A stretch of DNA of 64,000 nucleotides, taken from Ciceribacter sp. T2.26MG-112.2. Lineage in GTDB: Bacteria; Pseudomonadota; Alphaproteobacteria; Rhizobiales; Rhizobiaceae. Below the pieces are notes generated by a model that saw only the letters and a program-made list of their open reading frames with translations, had not been told where the DNA came from and did no database searches. Made by a program: the position numbers and the translations under genes. Where the stretch lies: the NCBI RefSeq assembly GCF_900492205.1, contig NZ_UEYQ01000006.1, positions 1-64,000 of the forward strand, read 5' to 3'. Position 1 is the stretch's first letter. Each line of letters begins with the position of its first letter. Shown here in pieces: positions 55,987-64,000 of this stretch.

Positions 55987-57015
55987 ATGACAGAGAAACA
56001 CATGCCCGCAAAAGCAATGATCCTGGGCTGCAGCGGCCTTGCCCTGACAGCCGACGAGAAGGCGTTCTATCGTGACGAACAGCCCTGGGGCTTCATCGTC
56101 TTTGCCCGCAATCTCAAGGAGCCGGCGCAGATATGCGATCTGGTCGCCGAGATGCGCGACACCGTCGGCGGGCGCAATGCTCCTGTGCTGATCGACCAGG
56201 AGGGCGGCCGGGTGCAGCGCATCCGCGAGCCGATCGCGCCGCGCTATCCGTCCGGCGCCGTGCTCGGCGAACTGTATCGCCGCGACCGTGACCTCGGCCT
56301 GCGCGCCGCCTGGCTGATGTCGCGCCTGCACGCCTTCGATCTCCTTCGCCTCGGCATCAATGTCGATTGCCTGCCGGTGCTCGACGTGCCGGTGGAAGGC
56401 GCCAGCAATGTCATCGGCGACCGCGCCTACGGCAATGATCCCGAAACGGTCGGTGCCATGGGCGAGGCGGCGGCGGCGGGCCTCAAATCCGGCGGCGTCC
56501 TGCCGGTGATGAAGCACATACCCGGACACGGGCGCGGCATGGCGGATTCGCATCACGAACTGCCGGTCGTCACCACGCCGGTCGCCGAGCTTCAGTCGCA
56601 TGATTTCCCGCCGTTCAGGCGACTGCGCAACGAGCTGATGGCGATGAGCGCGCATGTGGTATACTCGGCCATCGATCCGGATTACCCGGCATCGACCTCG
56701 CGCAAGGTGATTGACGAGATTATCCGTGGCTCCATCGGGTTTGACGGTTTGCTGATGTCCGACGATGTATCGATGAATGCGCTCAAAGGGTCGCTCGGCG
56801 AGCGGGCGGCGGCGATCGTCGCCGGCGGCGGCGACGTCGTGCTCCACTGCAACGGCGTGATGGACGAGATGCGGGCGGTCGCCGCCGAGGTGCCCTTGCT
56901 CACCGGCAAGGCGAGGGCGCGCGCCGATGCGGTGGAAGCAGCCTTCGGCGCGGTCGATGGGCTGCAGGAGATTGCGATCCGCGACGAGTTCGACGGGCTG
57001 AGGGCGACCGCCTGA
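55987..57015 (+). CDS. nagZ: Beta-N-acetylhexosaminidase NagZ
   Basis: A 342-residue GH3 enzyme that removes GlcNAc from anhydromuropeptides in wall recycling. DQEGGRVQRIREP and MKHIPGHGRGMADSHHELPVV are the signature, with the catalytic His/Asp dyad in the flexible loop. GLLMSDDVSMNAL carries the catalytic nucleophile Asp region. It is cytoplasmic. Its TGA overlaps the scpA ATG (TGATG at 57013-57017). Confidence 0.95.
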   Translation: MTEKHMPAKAMILGCSGLALTADEKAFYRDEQPWGFIVFARNLKEPAQICDLVAEMRDTVGGRNAPVLIDQEGGRVQRIREPIAPRYPSGAVLGELYRRDRDLGLRAAWLMSRLHAFDLLRLGINVDCLPVLDVPVEGASNVIGDRAYGNDPETVGAMGEAAAAGLKSGGVLPVMKHIPGHGRGMADSHHELPVVTTPVAELQSHDFPPFRRLRNELMAMSAHVVYSAIDPDYPASTSRKVIDEIIRGSIGFDGLLMSDDVSMNALKGSLGERAAAIVAGGGDVVLHCNGVMDEMRAVAAEVPLLTGKARARADAVEAAFGAVDGLQEIAIRDEFDGLRATA

Positions 57016-57878
57016 TGTCGCCCCCGACCGGCAATCCGCATCCTTCGCCGAAGACGAGCAGCACCGCGGTCGCAACGCCGATGGATAACCTTTGGCAGGA
57101 AAACGCGGCGGAGCGCCTGACCGGCGAACCTGCGCTTGTCATCGATGTGGCCGGCTTCGAGGGACCGCTTGATCTGCTGCTGTTTCTGGCGCGCAATCAG
57201 AAGGTCGACCTTCACCGGATCTCGATCCTCGCCCTGGTCGAACAATATCTCGACTTCATCGAGAGCGCCCGGCGCATCCGCCTGGAACTGGCGGCGGACT
57301 ATCTGGTCATGGCGGCCTGGCTCGCCTACCTGAAATCTCGGCTTCTCATTCCGCAGCAGGCCAAGGACGAAGGTCCTTCGGGTGAGGAAATGGCAGCGAC
57401 ATTGGCCTTCCGGCTGAAGCGGCTGGAAGCGATGCGCGAGGCGGCGATGCGGTTGATCAACCGCAACCGGCTCGGCCGCGACGTACATGTGCGCGGCGCG
57501 CCGGAACACGTGCCGACCCGCGTCGACAACGCCTATGAGGCTTCGCTTTACGATCTGCTGACCGCCTATGCCTCGCTCAGACAGCGACAGGCGACCACCC
57601 AGGTGACGATCACGCGACGCCGCGTCTGGTCGCTTGCCGATGCGCGCGCCATCCTGACCCGCATGATCGGCGAGATCGGCGACTGGACGGCGCTTGACCA
57701 TTTCCTTCTGCGCTATCTGACGACCCCCGCCGAGCGGGTGAGCGCGATCGCCAGCGCCTTTGCCGCCTCGCTTGAACTCGTGCGCGAGGGACGGCTGGAA
57801 ATCCGCCAGGAGGGGGCATTCCAGCCGATCTACCTGCGCGGCGGCCCGCGGGCCGGCGAGTTGGCGGCGGTGGAGTAA
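57015..57878 (+). CDS. scpA: Segregation and condensation protein A
   Basis: A 287-residue kleisin subunit of the SMC-ScpAB condensin. GFEGPLDLLLFLARNQKVDLHRI is the diagnostic N-terminal motif that binds SMC, and the C-terminal winged helix includes HFLLRYLTTPAERVSAIA. The first 22 residues before MDNLWQEN are poorly conserved in style; ATG 57081 is an alternative start, but overlap with the nagZ stop favours 57015. Confidence 0.93.
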   Translation: MSPPTGNPHPSPKTSSTAVATPMDNLWQENAAERLTGEPALVIDVAGFEGPLDLLLFLARNQKVDLHRISILALVEQYLDFIESARRIRLELAADYLVMAAWLAYLKSRLLIPQQAKDEGPSGEEMAATLAFRLKRLEAMREAAMRLINRNRLGRDVHVRGAPEHVPTRVDNAYEASLYDLLTAYASLRQRQATTQVTITRRRVWSLADARAILTRMIGEIGDWTALDHFLLRYLTTPAERVSAIASAFAASLELVREGRLEIRQEGAFQPIYLRGGPRAGELAAVE

Positions 57879-57882
57879 GGCC

Positions 57883-58617
57883 ATGGCGGAGATCAGGGAC
57901 AAGGACTTCTTCCTGGAGAGCGACGATGGCGAGAGCCCGGAGGAGCGCGATCCGGCGGCGGTTCGCGCCGAGCGCGAGGCGGTCCGGATCGCCGAGGCAT
58001 TGGTCTTCGCCTCCGCAGGACCGGTCTCCGAGAACTTCATCGCCGATCGTGTGCCGCGCGGCATCGATGTCGGCGCGATCATGCGCCGGTTGAAGGAGGA
58101 CTATGCTCCGCGCGGGGTCAATCTCGTGCAGGTCGACGACCATTGGGCCTTCCGCACGGCGGCGGACCTTTCCTTTGCCATCCGCAAGGACGAGGCGGAG
58201 GTGAAGAAACTGTCGCGCGCCGCGCTCGAGGTGCTGGCCATCATCGCCTATCACCAGCCGGTGACCCGCGCCGAGATCGAGGATATCCGCGGCGTGCAGA
58301 CGTCCAAGGGCACGCTCGACGTGCTGATGGAGGCCGGCTGGGTGCGCTTTCGCGGCCGCCGCCGCACGCCGGGCCGTCCGGTCACCCTCGGCACCACCCG
58401 CGATTTCCTCGACCATTTCGGCCTCGAGGAGCTGCGCGATCTGCCGGGTCTCGAGGAGTTGAAGGGGGCGGGGCTGCTGTCGGGCCGTATTCCGGCGAAT
58501 TTCAACATCCCCCTGCCGCTCATGGGCGACGAACTCGCCGAAGACGAGGATCCGATCACCCAGCTCGATCTCGAAGAGCTTGGCCTCTTGACACCGGGCG
58601 GAGAAGCGGACGAATAG
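57883..58617 (+). CDS. scpB: Segregation and condensation protein B
   Basis: A 244-residue ScpB with two winged helices. AEALVFASAGPVSENFIADRVP and ALEVLAIIAYHQPVTRAEIEDIRG are typical, followed by GRRRTPGRPVTLGTTRDFLDHF. It dimerises and binds the kleisin ScpA. The start is 4 nt after the scpA stop, and they are co-translated. Confidence 0.94.
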   Translation: MAEIRDKDFFLESDDGESPEERDPAAVRAEREAVRIAEALVFASAGPVSENFIADRVPRGIDVGAIMRRLKEDYAPRGVNLVQVDDHWAFRTAADLSFAIRKDEAEVKKLSRAALEVLAIIAYHQPVTRAEIEDIRGVQTSKGTLDVLMEAGWVRFRGRRRTPGRPVTLGTTRDFLDHFGLEELRDLPGLEELKGAGLLSGRIPANFNIPLPLMGDELAEDEDPITQLDLEELGLLTPGGEADE

Positions 58618-58709
58618 CTTCAGGTTTTAAATGGTAACCGGGCGGTGTCCGGATGCACCGGGCGCCTCGCCGCCACGCATCCGCGATCATCGGCCATTCG
58701 GGCAGTGGA

Positions 58710-59843
58710 ATGGGCGCGCAGACGACGCAGACCGACAATTCGAGGCGAACCGCCGGTGTGACCTTCGCAGCGCGTTTGAGCTTCGAGGCAATCCGCCACG
58801 GCTATCACGGGCGCGAGACGCTTCGGGGCGTGTCGCTGACCGCCGAGCCCGGTGAGGTTCTTTGCCTGCTCGGACCGTCCGGCTCCGGCAAGACGACGCT
58901 GCTGAGGATCGCGGCCGGCATCGAGGCGCAATCGTCCGGCCGGCTGCTCCTCAATGACCGCGAAGTGGCCGGTCCCTCGGTCTTCATACCCCCGGAACAG
59001 CGCGGCATTGGGCTGATGTTCCAGGATTTTGCCCTCTTTCCGCATATGAGCGTGGTCGAGAACGTGCGATTCGGGCTGACCGCCATGCCGGCGCGTGAAG
59101 GAACCGCCGAGGCGATGCTGGCGCTGGAGCGGGTCGGGCTTTCCCATTATGCGCAGAAATACCCGCATGCCCTTTCCGGCGGCGAGCAGCAGCGCGTGGC
59201 GCTGGCCAGGGCGCTTGCGCCGCGTCCGGGCGTGCTGCTGATGGACGAACCCTTTTCCGGCCTTGATTCGCGGCTGAAGGACACGATCCGTGCCGATACG
59301 CTGGCGATCCTGCGGGAGACCCGCGCGACCGCGGTCGTCGTCACGCATGATGCCGAGGAGGCGATGCGCATGGCCGACCGGATCGCGCTGCTACGCGACG
59401 GCAAACTGGTGCAGGTGGGCACGTCAGACGACCTCTATCGCCGACCGAAGGATTTGTTCGCCGCCGCCTTCTTCTCCGAGATCAACGAGTTTTCCGGCGT
59501 GGTGCGCAATGGCCACGTGTCGACGCCGCTCGGGGTCGCCGAAGTCAACGGCATGGCCGAGGGCAGGGAGGTCTCGATCGCGGTTAGGCTGTCCGGTGTC
59601 GGCGTAAGCGCGGATAGCGGCGTGATCCCGGCGCGCGTCGTTTCACGCCGCTTTCTCGGCGTGGTCGAATTGCTGGAACTGGCGATTCCCGGCAGCGAGC
59701 GCCCGGTGCGTGCGCGCATTCGCGCAGACATCCTGCCGCCGGGTGTGAGGGATGCGACAATCTCGGTCAATCCGCAGGACATTTTGGTGTTTGAAAAAGA
59801 CTCTGAAACCCCTTACATCGGGGAAACGAAACACACGGAGTGA
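58710..59843 (+). CDS. Orphan ABC transporter ATPase (FbpC/PotA-like)
   Basis: A 377-residue ABC ATPase. Walker A is GPSGSGKTT, the Q-loop [10 protein letters not shown], the signature [15 protein letters not shown], Walker [13 protein letters not shown] and the switch [15 protein letters not shown]. The C-terminal 120 residues form a TOBE-like regulatory domain, as in iron(III) and polyamine importers. No permease or binding protein adjoins it. It lies between scpB and tatA, where I would expect direct adjacency in Rhizobiaceae. ATG 58710 is preferred; the frame opens at 58653. Its stop lies 5 nt before the tatA ATG. Confidence 0.9.
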   Translation: MGAQTTQTDNSRRTAGVTFAARLSFEAIRHGYHGRETLRGVSLTAEPGEVLCLLGPSGSGKTTLLRIAAGIEAQSSGRLLLNDREVAGPSVFIPPEQRGIGLMFQDFALFPHMSVVENVRFGLTAMPAREGTAEAMLALERVGLSHYAQKYPHALSGGEQQRVALARALAPRPGVLLMDEPFSGLDSRLKDTIRADTLAILRETRATAVVVTHDAEEAMRMADRIALLRDGKLVQVGTSDDLYRRPKDLFAAAFFSEINEFSGVVRNGHVSTPLGVAEVNGMAEGREVSIAVRLSGVGVSADSGVIPARVVSRRFLGVVELLELAIPGSERPVRARIRADILPPGVRDATISVNPQDILVFEKDSETPYIGETKHTE

Positions 59844-59848
59844 CGGGT

Positions 59849-60046
59849 ATGGGTTCTTTTAGCATGTGGCACTGGCTGATCGTCTTGGCCATTGTTCTTC
59901 TGTTGTTCGGCCGCGGCAAGATTCCGGAATTGATGGGTGACGTCGCAAAGGGCATCAAGAGCTTCAAGAAGGGCATCAGCGACGACGAGACCGACACGGC
60001 TGCGCCGGGCAAGTCCGTCGATCACAAGGCCGATGAAACGAAGTAA
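59849..60046 (+). CDS. tatA: Sec-independent protein translocase TatA
   Basis: A 65-residue TatA: a short N-terminal stretch, one membrane helix ([20 protein letters not shown]) and an amphipathic helix ([17 protein letters not shown]), then an acidic tail. It forms the pore for folded proteins. The start is ATG 59849; an upstream GTG at 59840 overlaps the ABC gene. Confidence 0.95.
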   Translation: MGSFSMWHWLIVLAIVLLLFGRGKIPELMGDVAKGIKSFKKGISDDETDTAAPGKSVDHKADETK

Positions 60047-60200
60047 ACCCTCAATCGGCCGCCCGTGAGGCGGCCGGTCTGCCTCGTTGTTCTGCGCTCT
60101 GCATGTCGAAGCGCAGGATACGGCGGGCGGGCAAGGGGACAAGCAGTGCGTTGTCCACGACGCGCGTTCCCCGCAAAGCAAGGCTTCAGGAGCCCGTTGA

Positions 60201-60863
60201 ATGCTGGATATTGGCTGGACCGAGTTGCTCGTCATCGCGGTGATCCTGATCGTCGTGGTCGGTCCGAAAGACCTTCCACCGATGATCCGCGCTTTCGGCA
60301 AGATGACGTCGCGGCTGCGTCGTACCGCAGGTGAATTCCGAGCCCAGTTCGACGAGGCGCTGCGCGAGGCGGAACTCGACGACCTGCGCAAGTCGGTCGA
60401 CGAGGTTCGCAGCCTCAATCCGAAGAATGCGCTGCGCGACGCGATCAACCCGCTGCGCCAGGTGGGCGACGAGATCAAGGCCGACCTGAAGAAGGCGACG
60501 ACGGCGGATGCCAAGGCCGCCGCCGGCATTGCACCGTCCGAGCCCGCGGTCCATCCGGCGCCCTTGCCGGAAATGCCGTCGCCGCTGACCGGGGTGCCGA
60601 ACGAATTCGCCCAGCCTATGGCTGATCCCGCGCCTGCTGCGGCTCCGGAGCCTGTGAAGGTCGCTGCGCCGAGCAAGGCAGCGAGCAAGTCCAAAAAACC
60701 GGTATCGTCCGCAGACAGCCCTGTCGCCAAGCCGGCGAAATCGACGACTGCGGCCACGCCGGCCAAGGCGAGCCGGGCAAAGCCCGCGACGGTCGAGACC
60801 GCCGCAGCCAAGCCGACGACGCCGAAGAAGCCCCGCAAGCCGAAGAACGAGGAGCCCGCATGA
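60201..60863 (+). CDS. tatB: Sec-independent protein translocase TatB
   Basis: A 220-residue TatB. MLDIGWTELLVIAVILIVVV is the membrane helix with its conserved Glu, followed by GPKDLPPMIRAFGKM and an amphipathic helix. The C-terminal 130 residues are Ala/Pro/Lys-rich and disordered. It receives the twin-arginine substrate together with TatC. Its stop overlaps the tatC ATG (ATGA). Confidence 0.95.
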   Translation: MLDIGWTELLVIAVILIVVVGPKDLPPMIRAFGKMTSRLRRTAGEFRAQFDEALREAELDDLRKSVDEVRSLNPKNALRDAINPLRQVGDEIKADLKKATTADAKAAAGIAPSEPAVHPAPLPEMPSPLTGVPNEFAQPMADPAPAAAPEPVKVAAPSKAASKSKKPVSSADSPVAKPAKSTTAATPAKASRAKPATVETAAAKPTTPKKPRKPKNEEPA

Positions 60864-61678
60864 GCGGCGACATCGAAGACAAGCCGCAGCCGCTCGTCGA
60901 GCATCTGATCGAACTGCGCTCGCGCCTGATCTGGGCCCTGGGTGCGTTCTTCATCGCCTTCATCGGCTGCTTTGCCTTCGCCAAGCAGCTCTTCAACATC
61001 CTGGTCGTCCCTTACAAGTGGGCGGTGCAGTGGGCAGGCCTCGATCTGGCCAAGGCGGAACTGATCTACACCGCGCCGCAGGAATTCTTCTTCACGCAGG
61101 TCAAGGTGGCGATGTTCGGTGCCGTCGTGATCGCCTTTCCGGTGATCGCGGCACAGATCTACAAGTTCGTCGCGCCCGGTCTCTACAAGAACGAGCGGGC
61201 GGCCTTCCTGCCGTTCCTGGTGGCATCGCCGATCCTTTTCCTGCTCGGGGGCGCGCTCGTCTATTTCTTCTTCACGCCGATGGTGATGTGGTTCTTCCTC
61301 GCCATGCAGCAGGCGCCGGGTGAGGGCGAGGTGGCCATCTCGCTGATGCCGAAGGTTTCGGAATATCTGAGCCTCATCATGACGCTGGTCTTCTCCTTCG
61401 GCCTGGTCTTCCAGCTGCCGGTCGTCACCACGCTTCTTGCGCGTGTCGGCATCCTCGAAAGCCAGTGGCTGGCCGACAAGCGCAAGTACTTCATCGTCGT
61501 CGCTTTCGTCGTCGCCGCGGTGCTGACCCCGCCCGATCCGATCTCCCAGATCGGTCTTGCTTTGCCCACGATCCTTCTCTACGAGGTAGCCATCTATGCT
61601 GCGCGACTCGTGGAGCGTCGCCGGGCCGCCGAGACTTCGGTTGTCGCGGACGAGGCGGGCGAGCAGGACAGCGCGTAA
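60860..61678 (+). CDS. tatC: Sec-independent protein translocase TatC
   Basis: A 272-residue membrane protein with six predicted helices. PLVEHLIELRSRLIWALGAF is the conserved N-terminal cytoplasmic region that binds the twin-arginine signal; TAPQEFFFTQVKVAMF and FVVAAVLTPPDPISQIGLALP are also diagnostic. CpdB at 25.3 kb is a visible substrate. Confidence 0.96.
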   Translation: MSGDIEDKPQPLVEHLIELRSRLIWALGAFFIAFIGCFAFAKQLFNILVVPYKWAVQWAGLDLAKAELIYTAPQEFFFTQVKVAMFGAVVIAFPVIAAQIYKFVAPGLYKNERAAFLPFLVASPILFLLGGALVYFFFTPMVMWFFLAMQQAPGEGEVAISLMPKVSEYLSLIMTLVFSFGLVFQLPVVTTLLARVGILESQWLADKRKYFIVVAFVVAAVLTPPDPISQIGLALPTILLYEVAIYAARLVERRRAAETSVVADEAGEQDSA

Positions 61679-61783
61679 ATCGCGCCGTTCGTCCTCCTCC
61701 ACTCCCGAGCATGCATCCATGGGGCCGGACAGGGCGCCCGCCAGGTCCGATCCGACGATCACGAGAGATGACCTGGAACGACG

Positions 61784-63067
<1,284 letters not shown>

Positions 63068-63079
63068 GGCAGAGTTTTC

Positions 63080-63853
63080 ATGCGTATTCTCCTGACCAAT
63101 GACGATGGCATCCACGCCGAGGGCCTGGCGGTTCTCGAACGGGTCGCCCGTACGCTCTCCGACGATGTCTGGATCGTTGCGCCCGAGACCGACCAGAGCG
63201 GGCTTGCGCACTCGCTGACGCTGTCGGAGCCGCTCAGGCTGCGCAAGATCGACGAGAAACGCTATGTGTTGCGCGGCACGCCGACCGATTGCGTGATCAT
63301 GGCGATCCGCGAGATCCTGCCGGAAAAGCCGGACCTCGTCCTGTCCGGTATCAATGCCGGTGGAAACGTCGCCGACGACGTGACCTATTCCGGCACGGTC
63401 GCCGGTGCGATAGAGGGCACGCTGCAGGGTGTCCGCTCGATTTCGCTCAGCCAGCTCTATGAATATGACAATGGCGGCCGTGTCATTCCCTGGGAAGTGG
63501 CCGAAACGCTCGCGCCGAAGCTTCTGGCACAGCTGGTCAAGGCCGATCTGCCGCCGGGGACCTTCCTCAACGTAAACTTCCCGCGCTGCGCACCGGCCGA
63601 CGTCCAGGGGATCGAGGTGACGTCCCAGGGCAAGCTCGACTTTGGCCTCGAGGTCGAACAACGCGCCGATGGCCGCGGCTTTCCCTATTACTGGCTGCGA
63701 TTCGGCGATCGCGGCAGCAAGTTCCGCGAAGGAACCGATCTGCAGGCACTGAAGGAAGACAAGATTTCCGTCACGCCGCTGAAGCTCGACATGACGGACT
63801 ATGCCGCCCAGGACAGCATTGCCCGGGCGCTTGGCTTCGGAGTGGCCGATTGA
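63080..63853 (+). CDS. surE: 5'/3'-nucleotidase SurE
   Basis: A 257-residue stationary-phase survival phosphatase. [20 protein letters not shown] carries the metal-binding Asn-Asp-Asp, and [22 protein letters not shown] the conserved loop. It dephosphorylates nucleotides. Its stop TGA at 63851 overlaps the TTG of pcm by 3 nt. Confidence 0.96.
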   Translation: MRILLTNDDGIHAEGLAVLERVARTLSDDVWIVAPETDQSGLAHSLTLSEPLRLRKIDEKRYVLRGTPTDCVIMAIREILPEKPDLVLSGINAGGNVADDVTYSGTVAGAIEGTLQGVRSISLSQLYEYDNGGRVIPWEVAETLAPKLLAQLVKADLPPGTFLNVNFPRCAPADVQGIEVTSQGKLDFGLEVEQRADGRGFPYYWLRFGDRGSKFREGTDLQALKEDKISVTPLKLDMTDYAAQDSIARALGFGVAD

Positions 63854-64000
63854 AGCCGGGCATGCTGGAGAAGGAGGGCTTTGCCGCGCTGGTTCTCAGG
63901 CTGCGGGCGGAAGGGATATCCGATCTCGATCTCCTGACCGCTGTCGAGCAGACGCCACGCTCGCTCTTCGTTCCGCCGCAGTTCTCCGAACAGGCCTATT
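63850..64000 (+). CDS. pcm: Protein-L-isoaspartate O-methyltransferase (start only)
   Basis: The first 50 codons of Pcm, cut by the window end. The sequence reads [20 protein letters not shown], then [20 protein letters not shown], the usual Pcm N-terminus. The order serS-surE-pcm supports the call. The start is TTG 63850 overlapping the surE stop, or ATG 63862. The SAM-binding domain lies outside the window. Confidence 0.9.
   Translation, partial: MKPGMLEKEGFAALVLRLRAEGISDLDLLTAVEQTPRSLFVPPQFSEQAY

Overview
The window looks like chromosomal DNA of a Rhizobiaceae alphaproteobacterium (Rhizobium, Agrobacterium, Shinella or a relative; I cannot fix the genus by eye). The reasons are an adenosylcobalamin-dependent ribonucleotide reductase as a replication enzyme, the periplasmic exopolysaccharide regulator ExoR next to exonuclease III, a PopZ-type polar organizer beside valS, and the run argS / SPOR protein / nagZ / scpA / scpB / tatABC / serS / surE / pcm. 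GC content is high and codon use is strongly G/C-ending, so most long antisense frames are artefacts.

Bases 1 to about 6.7 kb are accessory DNA. There is an intact-looking IS110-family transposase, a decayed second transposase-like stretch, two related insertion-sequence ends 520 bp apart, and an sce7726-type gene cut off by one of those ends. Next comes a tight minus-strand operon: a TIR-domain protein with a TTG start, a small unrecognised protein, and a PPP-type metallophosphoesterase-like protein in which most metal ligands are replaced. An unrecognised 293-residue protein lies downstream on the same strand. This is the best candidate for an undescribed system, plausibly NAD-linked antiphage or signalling defence, though function is inferred from domains only.

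Bases 6.7 to 18.5 kb begin the core genome. nrdJ is preceded by two NrdR-like boxes exactly 31 bp apart. Then follow an exported protein plus a serralysin-like RTX metalloprotease, xanthine phosphoribosyltransferase, a tandem-domain universal stress protein, a CinA-like protein, wrbA and tRNA-Leu(TAA). A one-gene insertion of about 0.68 kb lies between the tRNA-Leu 3' end and a 28/30-base copy of it, which looks like an integrated mini-island or its remnant.

Bases 18.5 to 38.6 kb are mixed metabolic and regulatory genes: lipoprotein, TrkH, threonine deaminase, glycerophosphodiesterase, HlyU-like regulator, divergent azoreductase/LysR, Tat-exported CpdB, a membrane protein, PilZ, divergent Lrp/alanine dehydrogenase, DUF1203, the cysK / alanyl-tRNA editing / sulfurtransferase-GNAT cluster, photolyase, a zinc-sensing (CZB) diguanylate cyclase, tRNA-Asn and tRNA-Cys.

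Bases 38.8 to 64.0 kb hold envelope and housekeeping genes: isoaspartyl methyltransferase, TolC, PopZ, ValS, a FadL-type porin, ExoR, Xth, ErpA, Dgt, ArgS, a SPOR protein, NagZ, ScpAB, an orphan ABC ATPase, TatABC, SerS, SurE and the start of Pcm, cut by the window edge.
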